DNA of 64,000 bases from Plantago major (Eukaryota > Streptophyta > Magnoliopsida > Lamiales > Plantaginaceae): NCBI GenBank assembly GCA_026545765.1, contig CM048840.1, forward strand, positions 81,496,877 to 81,560,876, given 5' to 3'. Positions 42,180-53,535 of this stretch are shown here, piece by piece (the stretch's first letter is position 1; each line of letters starts with the position of its first letter). Below the pieces are notes generated by a model. It was not told the DNA's origin. It ran no database searches and saw nothing but the letters and a program-made list of their open reading frames with translations. The translations under genes were made by a program, and so were the position numbers.

Positions 42180-43174
42180 TTATCTAACAGGAACATAAGG
42201 AGGAATTGTAGTTAAATGATTAGTATCATTGTTATTAAGAACTACTTTCTTCCTTGATGTGTTCCTTGGTGCTCCATTTGGTGCTTTCAGATACCTGTCA
42301 GGTTTCTGAGTCTTCTTCTCAGCAAACTTAGCTTTCCTAGCCAGATTTATTCTAGCTCTGGCATTGATTTTAGTGGCTTGATTCATCTTCCGCCGATAAT
42401 TGCTGTGAGCAATTCTAGCCTTTAACCATCGTTCTTGCTCTTGTTTGTATTCACGAGCAAGTTGTTTCCCAATGGCTTTATAGCCAATACCATTCCGAGC
42501 ACCTGGTGCTATCTGAGATCTCTTCTCAACAGTTTTGCTAGTCTTTGGATAATCTATTTTCTTTCCAGAAAACGTGACATATGAGAATTGGTCAGCTCCT
42601 GCAATTTTTCATTTTTGAGAGACATAGCACTGTTGGTGATTACACTTTTCAGTGTTATGTTTCTTTCTAGAGACATGCCCAACAGTTTTCCTTTGGACTT
42701 CTTTTTCCCACAAAGGCTTGGTCGCAACTGCCTTTCCTTTGTCAACATACTATCTTTCTGACCGATACTGTAGATTGTTTGGGAATCACCTTGCTGAGCA
42801 CTAACAAATGTTCGTCTTTCATCACTCTTATTCAGAGTGGTAGAACTATATGTGTGTGTGTCCAGCCCAAGTCCTCTCTTTTCTGGAGGATCTCTTAAAT
42901 AAGATTGTACTTCAGTAAGAGTGTCACTAGCTTTGGCATAAGATTGAAAAGATAATTCTTTCTTTTTGAGTTCTTCATTCTCAAAAAGAAGATCTTCACA
43001 TTTCTTTTGAAGATTGGCCATTGCTTCTATATGTGACTTTTCGGTCTCAGATATCTGAGCCTTGAGAAATGCATTTTCAGCATTCTTTTTCTCAGATATC
43101 TTGATTATTTGAGAATTTTCCTTCACAAGAGAATTCTTTTCTTCTTCAAGGTTTTCGGCTCTAGCTCGGACCAT
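42180..43174 (-). pseudogene. Copia B coiled-coil and basic region
   Basis: Coiled coil 43174-42870 (VRARAENLEEEKNSLVKENS, NAENAFLKAQISETEKSHIE, ENEELKKKELSFQSYAKASD). A basic part follows across a frameshift (NGIGYKAIGKQLAREYKQEQ near 42490-42430, INARARINLARKAKFAEKKT at 42370-42310). Same order and motifs as A and C. Confidence 0.7.
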
Positions 43175-43207
43175 TAGAAATTCTCTTTTGTATAGATCAA
43201 GTTCTCT

Positions 43208-44056
43208 TCAGAGATTTTCCTCATATTTTCCTATTTGCTTTACAGCAAGAGCATCCTCAGTCACCTCCTTGCCTTTCTTCTTTTCAGAAGTTCCTTGAGC
43301 AACTAAAGCAACATTCTGCAACTTTTCAATTGTTTGTTCTCTTTGAGTTGTCTCATAGTCAACAGTGGCAAGGTGAGATAAAAGTTCCACTGGAGTGATA
43401 TCTGGCATTCCTTGGTTAAAGTAGAAAAACTTTGTCTGCTCCCAGTTATGATTTAGACTCCTCACAATAGTCTTAATCTTTTCTGACTGGGTATATCTGT
43501 TACTTTCACCAAGTGTCGCCATGTCACTCATAAGTGTTGTAAACCGGAAATCTAGTTCTTCAAGAGTGTCCGTGGGACCTTGTTTAAAGTTTTGGAATTT
43601 GAGCTTCAAAACTTCGAACTTATTTTCCTTTGTTTTCTTAGTGCCGGCACAGATTTCTTCAATCAGTTGCTAGGCAACTTTCGCCATTTTTGCACCCCAC
43701 AGTTTACACTGTATGTGCTCTGGAGTAGAACGTATGATGATATTACGAGCATGACCATCCAGTCGATTTCTCTTGGCATCTTCTAATGTCCAGAGCTCTC
43801 TGGGTTTTGGTTCATAAATAACTTGACTGGCAGGTATCCCACTGGTTGACGCATCAGTTTGTGAAGACCCATCGTTTTGTTCTCTGTCTCTACCATTAGA
43901 AACCTCTATGACTTACTTGAGTTGTTGAATGACTATTGGGCCATTCTTTATTACTTTGATGATTTCATCACTGATGGCTTCTAGGTGGAGCATCATGTTG
44001 TTCTTCCATTTTGCATAATTCTCTGGCTTGAGAATTGGGGCGTCACTTAAAGACAT
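43208..44056 (-). pseudogene. gag: Copia B gag, zinc knuckle deleted
   Basis: Start at 44056 (MSLSDAPILKPENYAKWKNN), 105 bases after the PBS. The UBN2-like core is open at 43609-43208 (LEELDFRFTTLMSDMATLGE, GMPDITPVELLSHLATVDYE). Stops lie at 43918 and 43671. After DALAVKQIGKYEE the sequence jumps directly to LRRELDLYKREF, which in A lies 0.5-0.6 kb further on. The interval containing the CCHC zinc knuckle has been deleted. Such a Gag should package RNA poorly. Confidence 0.85.
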
Positions 44057-44160
44057 CCTGCAGCAAACATACTAAACAACCAAATCAGGTGTAGGTGAAA
44101 AGCAGTTAGTGGGCACTTATCTGGGATCTAGGTTCAGTGCAGAAGGCTTGGGAACCACCT

Positions 44161-44172
44161 ACTCTGATACCA
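44161..44172 (-). other. Copia B primer binding site
   Basis: On the minus strand TGGTATCAGAGT lies two bases after the LTR, one change from the usual initiator-Met site. Confidence 0.9.
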
Positions 44173-44174
44173 CT

Positions 44175-45823
44175 TGTTGGTCCAGATAACGGCAAAGTAA
44201 AAGATTAGGGAGGGGGAGGGGGTGAATAGTCTTTTAAAACTTTTGTCGATAAGCACAGTTTCTCAGATATCTGTAAAGATATCTGATACTTAATTTCAGA
44301 GAGCGGAAGACTTTTCTGTGATAAGTGCACGTGCTCAGTAAGATAAGTGTAAGTACTTTGCAAGATAAGTAAAGCAAGTAATAAACTGCAGAAAGTAAAT
44401 AACACAAGTCTTTGTTATAGTGGTATATGAAGGTGGCGTAATCCTTCAACTAATCCACTTCGGCCTTTCTCAGACCTAGAATCCACTAAGACAGATAATT
44501 GAGTTCACCTTACAAATATCTTCTCTTGATTCCTAAATACACTATGTTCCCAACCAAGTGTTCCCCCAGAGTTATTCCCCGACTTTCACAGCCAAGTACT
44601 TCCTATACTCATAAACCTTTTGAGCTATTCCTTAGTTTCCCAAACTAAGTACTTCATGTGCTCAATAACTTTGGAGTTATTCCTTAGTTTCCCAAACTAA
44701 GTACTTCCTGTACTTCATGGTGTTGGTTAAGGTAAATTGTCAGGTGAGCTTCTTTAATAACTTGTTCAGTTACTCAGATAGCTCTATGAATCAAGTATAC
44801 TTAATACACTTTGCAATGTATGGTATCTTGTTCTTTATAGACCCAAGTCTATGATAAGTGTTTAAGAGAATGAAACTCAGATATGAAATCTTAGTTCAAC
44901 TCTGTCACAAATAACAATGCTTGTTAAGGATCAGGACACTTAGAACTTTTGTGCTACTTAGAATCAAGAGCTTTGGTCGCAACAGAAAGCTTGAAGGTAA
45001 GTAGTAAGCTTGAGAGAGCTTGTGTGAGTATTCAGTGTTCTTGGTGTAAGTTCTGTGTGTTCTAAGGTGCGTTCTGAAGCAGTCTAAGTGTTGATATTTA
45101 TAGATGAATTTGAGTGCCATTTGAATATTATCCGTTAGGCTTAAATCAAATTCAAACAATTGATATCTGAGTATAGTACAATAGTACGTTTGTCTTCTTC
45201 TTCAGAAGCTACCGTTTTTGTTCAGACATCTCTGTCCGCGCATTTAATGCATTGTACTATACTTTGTCCTGTAGTGCCAACGGAACTATGCATTGTATCA
45301 GAGAACTTATACTATCAGATTTCTCTGAAGCTTTGCATGTCCTTTTCTGAAATTATCACAACTTCAGATACCATTTGTTGAAATAACTTGTTATAATATA
45401 TTTCTTTTCAGAAACATAGTTTATGTTCAAGGTATCTGAGTGTAGATATCTGTGAGCACTTTCCTCGTTTCAGAAACCTCTTATTCTCAAATATCTTTTG
45501 CAACACTTGTGTTTCGAAGCACTTGTTTCTTCAAGATATCTGGACATAGGTATATGAAAAACCCTTGTCTTCAGCAATCTTGTGCAGTCTTCAAATCTTC
45601 AAATCCGTTGAACATTTCCTGCTGGATGCCTTCTTCTTGGTCTTCTTTAGAAAATAAAAATTACATTCAGGGACCTAACATCCTATACAAGATTTGCTAT
45701 ACTATCATACTTAGTGAGTTTCCTCTTTTACAGTGTTCAAGTGAACCAAGAGTACTAATCACCTTTCTGAGCTAAGATAAGTCACTAAGTTGCTGATCAA
45801 AATCTAAACAAATATTCCTAACA
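44175..45823 (-). repeat. Copia B 5' LTR (1649 bp)
   Basis: Read on +, TGTTGGTCC to CCTAACA, then the AATAG duplication. It keeps the segment missing from the 3' LTR. The tandem CTTAGTTTCCCAAACTAAG units are present at about 44632-44702. Confidence 0.95.
45094..45102 (-). promoter_or_regulatory. TATA box of the copia B 5' LTR
   Basis: On the minus strand TATAAATAT, the same word and context as in copia A. It is absent from the B 3' LTR. Confidence 0.6.
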
Positions 45824-47485
45824 AATAGTGTCTATAAAATCAAAAGTTCAAGGAAAGGACATCCTTATGAACTTAACAACTTTCTGTGAGTTGTTTGAAC
45901 TTCAAAATCTTGGAAATGATTTTAAAATAAACACCAAGGATGATGATCTCCTTGAAGGTGTGAAGTAACTTTACAGCGATGTGTGTGATCTTGAAAAATC
46001 AGATACACCCATCGACTTCAAACTTGCTGACATCAGAACCAGACATCTGTTGGTTCACTGGGATTTGTTGGCATGCATTCTTCACAGATGCTCTGATGGT
46101 CAACAAGGAGGTGCTGACCAAATAAGCCAAGAACGCTGGATGATGATGTTCTTGTTGAATCAACAGAACAAAAGGCTGGAAAACCCTTTCAATTGGGGGA
46201 CGTATGCCTGTATGAAATTTGTCAAGAAGATTCAAGGCTTTGAGCCTAAAATCGTTAAGGACCTTGCTGAGCCAAAAGCCACAGTAAGCTATGGACTCAA
46301 GATATGTTTCTTGCTGGAAAAGCTTGACATCGAGCTCAGAGCGAAGGCTGACATAGGCAATAGTAACCTACTCTACAAATATGCGTATACAAACTTGATG
46401 AAAAAGGTTACTGCATCTTAGAAAGGTTCCAAGAAAGGAAAGATTGATGAGGTATCTGAGGGTTCCGTTGCGACCAAAAAGCCCAGAACTTCACGAAAGA
46501 AGTCTGCTGGCAAATCAGAAGGCATACCCATTGTGGATGTCGACTCTCAGATATCTGCCGCCACTACTGATGAACTAATCAATGAAGATGAACTCATCAA
46601 TGCTACTAAGTTCACAGCAAATTAACTCATCAATGCAGCTAAGTTCACAGCAGATGAACTCATCAATGCTGCAAAAGATACAACTTCTGATGAACTCATC
46701 AATGCTACCAAGGAAATCCCTGCTGATGAACTCATCAATGCTACCAAGGAAAGCCTTGTTGATGAACTCATTAGTAAAAATGAGAGTAGTGGCAGGTATC
46801 AAGCCCCATCTGCAGACACCGCAAGGATTATGGATCAATTAGTTCCTAATGCTGATGAGAGCTCTGATGATGAATTGGTCATCTCTCAAGTCCTACATAA
46901 ATCAAAAAGGGCTAAGGTTGCTGAAAAAGCAACAAGTTCACGGAGATCTTTGAAAGAATAGAGGTATCGAAGAAGGACCTACACCACAGTTCTTGAAAGC
47001 ACCCATTACTAAGGTTCTTTGGAAGTAATTAGTACAAAGGTTCTTTGAGATAGCACCTAAGTCGAAGGAATCTGGACAAGACACACTCAGTGGTAGAAGA
47101 AGCTTTGAGAAGTGGTGATATCTTGATGGAGGATTCGACATTGCTTCCACACTATCTATTGTCACAAAGGATCGGGATGAGCCGCACTTTAATTCACCTT
47201 CTAGATCGAATTCACATGATTCACGGATGGTAATGAAGCCATGGTGAATGAATTGCGATTTGACATACAGCCGATTCTTTGGAAAATTACGCAAATGGCG
47301 GGTTCCCCAACTCGATGAGAGGATCAAGCGAGGCATCTGCTCGGAATAATCAACAGGGATCAGTGAGTTGCATATTAGGGATAGGTCCAAAGTACCTCAA
47401 ACTTCCAACAAAGAAGTGTTCCAAGAATAACAAGACCAGCATGGAAACTTCACAAGTTCGAGAGACCGTTAAGCAACAAAGCTCG
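45824..47485 (+). pseudogene. Copia A ORF2, N-terminal domain continued
   Basis: Resumes after the AATAG duplication. The reading TGTCTATAAAATCAAAAG continues the frame broken at 29807 (VSIKSKVQGKDILMNLTTFC), then FKLADIRTRHLLVHWDLLAC, ISQERWMMMFLLNQQNKRLE, NPFNWGTYACMKFVKKIQGF. A TAA lies at 45966, the open frame is 45981-46421, and further stops follow. It is the counterpart of B 36886-37554. A DELINATK-type tandem repeat follows at 46569-46775, then an acidic stretch and decayed sequence to the first predicted intron. Confidence 0.6.
46569..46775 (+). repeat. 33-36 bp coding minisatellite (DELINATK units)
   Basis: Seven unit starts at 46569, 46587, 46620, 46653, 46689, 46725 and 46761. 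Each full unit is GATGAACTCATCAATGCT plus 15-18 bases, coding for DELINA(A/T)K and a variable tail; one unit has a stop (AAATTAACTC). Copia B has only about two recognisable units at the equivalent place (minus strand near 36800 and 36690), so A has expanded or B contracted. Confidence 0.85.
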
Positions 47486-48375
47486 GGTGGTGAATGGTTT
47501 AACTCTTTACTTGTGATAACTTATGCTTAGATCTTGTTACTTATTAAAAATTCTTTATTACATTTGAATTAGAAACACAAGAACAAGAGGAAGTTGGAAA
47601 GCTTGCCTCAGAGACTGAGAAGGAGGCCACCACAACCTCACCTCTTAAGGAATCTGAGCCTGTGCTACAGGTGATGGAGAGTTCTATAAGATATTAATTT
47701 TCAGATATATATTAATACACTTAACTAATTAAGTGGATGTTTCTAATAGTCTCCAACTGAGAAAGAAGAAGTTAAGGCAAAAATGCCAGAAAAGGACACT
47801 AATACCGTCAAGATTTCTGAAGAAAATGTCATTAAGACTTCTAGTATGAAGGTATATAAAAATCAGTGATAAACATTCTTCATTATGGGTTAATATGAAT
47901 TCTTCTCTAATTACTCAATACTTTCTACTTACAGGCTCATACGGAAGTAGAAGTGCAAGGGGAAAGAGTTGCTACATCCCCTGCACCCATGGAAATTGAT
48001 GAAGCCCCCAAGGAAATATCACCTAAAAGAACACCAGAAACTGAGAAAGTTTCTGAGAAAAATGATTTTGAGCCTCCTATTGAGGAAGTAAGTGAAAAAC
48101 TTAGAAATCATTGAAGCTTTAATGCATAAACTCTTTCTTGACAATTTCCTAAGTATTGTTATAATTTTAATTCTCAAGTTCAAGCAGAAAGAAAGGTTGA
48201 TGAGGACCAGACTCCCAAGTCTCCACCTCATAACAAGATATCTGAGGCACCCCCTACCTCAGTAGTACAAGTCTTTGAGCCTGATGTACTTATTCAGGTA
48301 ACTTAGAAACCTAACTACACTAGTACTCAGATATCTACACAAGTTTTGAATCTAACTCAAAACTCTTTCTTTCAG
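47486..48375 (+). pseudogene. Copia A ORF2, intron-containing middle part
   Basis: The same exon/intron pattern as B 35313-36000 and 34569-34646. Predicted introns: about 47486-47565 (GTGGTGAATGG..., acceptor lost by deletion); 47671-47749 (GTGATGG...TCTAATAG, 79 nt); 47852-47934 (GTATATA...TTACAG, 83 nt); 48088-48178 (GTAAGTG...TCAAG, about 91 nt, acceptor one base off B); 48298-48375 (GTAACTT...TTTCAG, 78 nt, containing an in-frame TAG, so in A it must be removed). Exon blocks between them (EKEEVKAKMPEKDTNTVKIS, AHTEVEVQGERVATSPAPME, KVDEDQTPKSPPHNKISEAP) stay coding. Confidence 0.6.
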
Positions 48376-50217
48376 GCTCAAACAAGTGTTCCAAAGGTCT
48401 TTGCATTCTCAATAGAAGACCTGCTTCCATTCTTCAAAGACCAAACTCTCAAGTGTTTCAGAAAGTGGCAAAAGCTCAGAAGCTCAGATCTAACTGAATT
48501 AACAAAGGTGACTGATCACCAATTGAGGAAAAGCCTTTGACTTGGAGAACTATGTCCATGCTATGTTCCCAACAGAGCAGTACTGTTTTGCTACTCTGAT
48601 GCAAAAGGACTTTGTCAAAGAAGCTGCACACAAGCTCATAGAAGCTTTTGAGAAAGATGATGATCAGACCAGAACGGAGATGGCATTCAAGGCAAACTTG
48701 CCCAAGTCTCTACAAATCATACCCTCTGAGCAAGAGGAAGTAAATGGGCAATTGGTCACACTTCCTGAAGTGATCAATCTGGTTTCTGAAGATGAGGAGG
48801 AAACATATGAGAATAATTTTGAAGAACCTCCTTCTAATCATCACAATGATGATGATGACAAAAAGGATGATGATGATGCCCCTGCACCAGGGACAGGAGG
48901 GATTGCACAAGGTAATAATACCTCAGTTGCTGAAAAGCCCATTGAGAGGACTTCACAAAATTCCCCTCCTCTATCTCCTCAGAAGTCTACACATCCATCT
49001 CCCCAACAAAAAGATACTACTGAACAAGTAGTTGAGCACTCTGAGGATAACACTCAGAAAATATTGAATGCACAAACCAGAGTTGCTCAACTCAAACAAC
49101 TGTTGGAGGAAGAACAACAACTAAATCTTTAACTGGAAGAAAAGATAGCTGAATCCAAAGCAAAGCTCCAAAAGATTGATGATCAAACAATCAAGGAAAT
49201 GGAAGCTTATGCTGAAATGAAAGAACTCGACTTCTTCGGGGCAATCTTGAGGAATTGAATCTTGAGCATGTATAAAGACAAGCATGATGCTAAGGCCGCA
49301 TCAACAAAAGATGTACCATCCTCCTCACTGAAATGAAAGAAGCCCATCCCTGAGATGGTCGCTGGGCTAGAGAATATTGATGAAAATGCCCAAGAGGATG
49401 AAGATCACTGTGATGAAGACTCAGATGATAAAGAAGACAGAACTTTGGCAGAACATGCAAATGTTCACTTGGGAGTTTCTCACTTAAAGAGAAAACTGAT
49501 AGCTCCTCAAAGCTTCAGTAAGACACCAAATCTCAACTCCCATGATTACATGGCCAGATACCAGGTTCTGGTAACTCTAAGAAAGGAGTTGTCTCACCAA
49601 AATGAAGAAGTAATTGCATCAGTCCCTGTTGAAATGAAGAAGTTCCTTTGAGTTAATCACTCGAGAGAACAACAAGCAGTCATTGCTCACAGAGACCTAA
49701 GCATGGTGAAGGATGATGACAATAATCTTGCTGAAAAATCCCTCAATGAGGCTTGCTATGCTGCTGGAAAAGAAGATTCTACTCAAGGTCCACTAGCAGA
49801 CTCACTGATAAGGACAATGGTCTTATCAGACAAAATACGGAGCTCAAGGCTAATCTGAAAAAGTTGGTTGCTGCTTACAATTATCTACAAGGAAACTTTG
49901 AGTCTCTCTCAGAATCCTTTGTGATACTTAGTCAGTCAACAATGACTAAGGGGGAAAAGTATCCAAGACAAGGGGAAGGTTCTGGTGCTCAGAAAGGAAG
50001 AGGAAACAAGAAGAAATCTTCTGACCACCACTCAGAATCAATGAGCCCTCCTCAAGTCAAGCTGCTTTACAAATAGTAGCTACTTCCCAGCAACCTCCTG
50101 AACAAACAATAACAACAAGGGCCAGGGCACAGAGACCTGTAAAGGGAACCAAGGCTCCAAGGAGAAGACAAGTAAGAAGGATTAAAGAGTCTTCCGAAGA
50201 AGAAGAAGAAGAAGAAG

Positions 50218-50249
<32 letters not shown>

Positions 50250-50700
50250 GAAGAAGGAGAAGAAGAAGAAGAAGAAGAAGAAGGAGAAGAAGAAGGAGAA
50301 GAAGAAGCGAGAAGAAGGAGGAGAAGAAGAAGAAGGAGAAGAAGAAGCGGAAGAAGGAGAAGAAGAAGGAGAAGAAGGAGAAGAAGAAGAAGGAGAAGCA
50401 GAAGGAGAAGCAGGAGGAGAAGAAGGAGGAGAAGAAGGAGAAGAAGCAGAAGGAGGAGAAGGAGAAGGACGAGAAGGAGAAGGAGAAGAAGGAGAAGCAG
50501 AAGAAGAAGAAGAAGAAGAAGAAGAAGAAGAAGAAGAAGAAGAAGAGCGAAATCAAATCGAGGCAATGAAGAAGGATGCAAAATTCCCACAAGAATTGAT
50601 CTTGATCATGATGATGATGATGAAGAGACTGATGAAGATGAAGCTCCTCTTCACAAAAAAAAGGAAAAGGGTTGATAGCCTATAAGGCCCATAGTACGCA
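48376..50700 (+). pseudogene. Copia A ORF2, coiled-coil and acidic part
   Basis: Counterpart of the B long ORF: LLPFFKDQTLKCFRKWQKLR, a shift at 48540, FPTEQYCFATLMQKDFVKEA, an Asp-rich tract with PAPGTGG, RVAQLKQLLEEEQQLNL then TAA at 49129, MVAGLENIDENAQEDEDHCD, LKRKLIAPQSFSKTPNLNSH, KLVAAYNYLQGNFESLSESF. Multiple shifts and stops. The short SSEEEEEE tract of B is here a 350-bp GAA/GGA repeat that changes frame part-way. It is a dead copy. Confidence 0.7.
50195..50547 (+). repeat. 350-bp GAA/GAG/GGA trinucleotide array
   Basis: Pure GAA runs at both ends with GGA, GCA, GTA and GCG variants inside. The plus strand reads poly-Glu first and Arg/Lys after an internal shift. The long Leu/Ser and Phe/Ser frames on the other strand are only its translation. 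It replaces an eight-codon acidic tract in copia B. Confidence 0.97.
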
Positions 50701-51427
50701 AAGCCTTTGGCGCTAAAACACCCTCTGAAATACCAAGTCAATCCGGTGGTTCTTGAAGCGATCCCCGAGGAGAATTCAAGATAAAGGAGGAACAGGCTGA
50801 GAGCTGAACAAAGAAAACTTCAACTTCCACTCTGGCCAGAAGATGCCAGAATTGAGTATGTGAAGACTGATGAGCATCCCTCCTATAGGTGCATTCAACA
50901 GAAAAATGGTCATTGGATTCTGGAACTAAAATACCTACTCGTAAATGAAAAATTCTCAGTTCCTATATGTGAACAACTTATGGCATGGAGAAAAGACAAG
51001 CAATCTTGATAAATCGAGCATGTCAAAGCATGGTTTGGATTTTGAAATCTCAAAAAGCTGAAGCCATGGAAAAGGACCTCTCCTTTGAATGTCCTTATGG
51101 GAAACTAAATGATGTGCAGAATTTCCAAGATGACTAGAAACGAGCCAAGGCGAGGCGTGCTATGGAACCCTTTGAGTCATTTACATGGTGAAGATCAATA
51201 AGGGTGACATCAAATATCGAGGATCATATATGAATACTTCAAGCTATCGGATATCGAATTGAGCATGCACGAAATGGGGAAAGTATTTATGGGTCAAACA
51301 CTTTGCGAAGAATCACGAAATCATATAAAGAAGTCGTGGTTATGCGGGCGAGATGTTAGTCAGAACTTTGCTCTATGACTACTCAGATGATATCAAAAGG
51401 TTTGGGGATAGGGAATTTGCTAATTGA
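50701..51427 (+). pseudogene. Copia A ORF2, C-terminal domain (decayed)
   Basis: Recognisable by comparison with B and D: LRAEQRKLQLPLWPEDARIE (50795-50860), QQKNGHWILELKYLL, then shifted fragments of the AWLDFE...DLS and EVCGFA segments, ending LLYDYSDDIKRFGDREFAN at a TGA (51425-51427). Many small deletions occur between 51000 and 51360. Confidence 0.65.
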
Positions 51428-51821
51428 TCCATAGAATTGCTGATTGAAGATTGGAAGAATTTGAAGACTTGAAGACTAGTTTATTAGGATGTCAACTTGG
51501 AGCTTGGTTACTCCTGTTGTCCTAATTTACTATGTAATTTTATATCTTGCTGACTGTACTGAAATGTATTTTATTTATTAAGTTATCTATGAACTTTCCA
51601 TGTAACATATCTGATGAACCTACTCTCAGATATCAATCTATAAAAAGATAACTTGTCAGGAAAGATCACACCTTGTGATTTGGTTGATGTTTACTTTCTG
51701 CACTTAATTAGATGAATTGAAAAGATCATAAAAAATGATTTAAGTGTTGGATTGTTCCCTCTTCCAAGTTGTAATAGGTTTTAAAGATAGTTATCGTTGA
51801 CTGATCAAAAAGGGGGAAATT
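51428..51821 (+). other. Copia A 3' untranslated region and polypurine tract
   Basis: Non-coding. It ends CTGATCAAAAAGGGGGAAAT then T and the 3' LTR; the G-rich run at 51807-51821 is the polypurine tract. Confidence 0.8.
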
Positions 51822-53394
51822 TGTTAGGAATATCTGTTTAGATTTTGATATGCAACCTAATGACTTATCTTAGCTTATAAAGGAGGTTAGTACTCTTGGT
51901 TCACTTGAACACTGTAAAAGAGGAAATTCACTAAGTATTTTGGTCTAGCAAATCTGGTATAGGATGTAAGGTCTCTGAATGTAATTTTTATATCTTTGAA
52001 GAAGACCAAGAAGAAGGCATCCAGCAGGAGAGTTCAACAAATTTGAAGACTTGAAGACAGCACAAGATTGCTAAAGACGAAGGAAATTGGTCTCATCAGA
52101 TACCTATGTCCAGATATCTTAATGAAACAAGTGTTTTTCAATAAACAAATTTTGTGAAAGATATCTGAGAACACAATGTTTCTGAACGAGGAAAAGTGTC
52201 CACAGAAACCTACACTTAGATACCTTGGGTAAAACTATGTTTCGGGGAAACAATGTTTCAACAGGTATCTGGAGATGTGAAGGTCTCTAGAAAGGGACAT
52301 GCAATGCTTTAGAAAGCGTGCATAGTTAAGTTAATGCAAGACAAAAATAGTACAATGCAATAAATCTGTGAGACATACGAACAAAGCGAAATCTACGAAA
52401 AGAGACATCGTCTTCTGCGATTACTATTCTGAGATATCAATAGTTTGAATTTGAATTGAGCCTAACGGATACTATTCAAACGGCTTCAAATTCAACTATA
52501 AATATCACCACTTAGAGTGCTTGAAATACACACACACACAGAATACACAAAACAAACTTATTCATTCAAGCATAAAGCCTTCAACCTACTTACTCTTTAG
52601 CTTACAGTTGCGACTAAGCTCTTGAATTCTAAGTAGCACGAAAGTTCTAAGTGTCCTGATCCTTAACAAGCATAGCTATCTGTGAAGGAGTTGAATCAAA
52701 AGATGAAGTATCTGAGTTTCATTCTCCACAACATTTAACATAGACTTGGGTCAGTAAAGAACATATCACCACACATTGTGAAGTGTATTAAGTGATTCTT
52801 GTTCTATGTAGTATTCCTAAGACTACTCACCTGACAAACCAGCATAAACAACACCTTAAACGGCGTGGAGTACATGAAGTACTTAGTTTGGGAAACTAAG
52901 GAATAACTCCAAGGTTATTGAGCACAAGAAGTACTTAGTTTGGGAAACTAAGGAATAGCTCAACGGGTTTCTGAGTATAAGAAGTACTTGGCTGTGAAAG
53001 CCGGGGAATAACTCAGGGGGGACACTTAGTTGGGAACCTAGTGTATTTAGGAATCAAGAGAAGATATTTGTAAGTTGAACTCAATTGTTTGTCTTAGTGG
53101 ATTCTAGGTCTAAGAATGGCCGAAGTGGATTAGTTGAAGGATTACGCCAACTTTAGATACCTCTATAAAAGACGTGTTATTTACTTTCAGCAATTTACTT
53201 ATCGTTCTCTTTATCCTGCTAAGTATTTAAACACATTATATTTTTGCTGAGCACGTGCACTTATCACAGAAAAGTCTTCCGTTCTCTGAAATTAAGTATC
53301 AGATATCTAAGAATTTGTGTTTATCGACAAAACTTATAAAAGACTATTCCCCCCCCCCCTCTAGTCTTTTCCTTTGCCGTTATCTGGACCAACA
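51822..53394 (+). repeat. Copia A 3' LTR (1573 bp)
   Basis: TGTTAGGAATATCTG to CTGGACCAACA, followed by the GTTTT duplication. TATAAATAT at 52497-52505; inverted-repeat units CTTAGTTTGGGAAACTAAG at 52882-52900 and 52934-52952. Confidence 0.95.
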
Positions 53395-53399
53395 GTTTT

Positions 53400-53535
53400 T
53401 ATCATTGTTGAAGAATTGATATCGAATTCCTGGTAATATTTGATAATTCTCCATCGTTTAAACATTGTGTTTTTTGTTTGATAAATAGGTTGTCATCAAT
53501 GATTTTATGTTAAACTTAGACTATTATATACTAAA
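53400..53535 (+). repeat. F: diverged Athila-type LTR fragment, right half
   Basis: Continues the E2-like LTR text interrupted at 21141: TTATCATTGTTGAAGAATTG, ATATCGAATTCCTGG, then weaker similarity to the TTTATGTTTAACATGAGCA part. The similarity fades by about 53535. Confidence 0.6.

Larger units (their letters stand above)
29808..45823 (-). mobile_element. Copia B: SIRE/Maximus-type element inserted head-on in copia A
   Basis: Same family as A, opposite strand. LTRs at both ends (TGTTGGTCC...CTAACA when read on +), PBS and polypurine tract on the minus strand, and AATAG duplicated at 29803-29807 and 45824-45828. Its length is 16.0 kb including a 541-bp solo gypsy LTR. The gag zinc knuckle is deleted and there are a few stops, but RNase H and a 2.3 kb stretch of ORF2 are open. 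It is younger than A by nesting. Confidence 0.95.
21142..53394 (+). mobile_element. Copia A: SIRE/Maximus-type Ty1/copia element, split by copia B
   Basis: LTRs TGTTAGGAAT...ACA, an initiator-Met tRNA PBS, a polypurine tract and GTTTT duplications (21137-21141 and 53395-53399) define the element. Without the 16 kb copia B insertion it is about 16.2 kb, very large for copia. The order is gag with zinc knuckle, coiled coil, basic region, protease, integrase, RT, RNase H, then a large second ORF. That order and the size suit the SIRE/Maximus lineage (inference). All genes carry stops or shifts; LTR differences (roughly 6-7% over the first 150 bases by eye) indicate an older insertion. Confidence 0.93.

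Noticed and set aside
46575..46842. Repetitive frames on both strands in the ORF2 minisatellite
   Set aside because: Shadows of the DELINATK repeat in wrong frames.
50057..50592. Two long minus-strand frames rich in Leu/Ser or Phe/Ser
   Set aside because: They are only the reverse translation of the GAA/GGA repeat array and have no other content.
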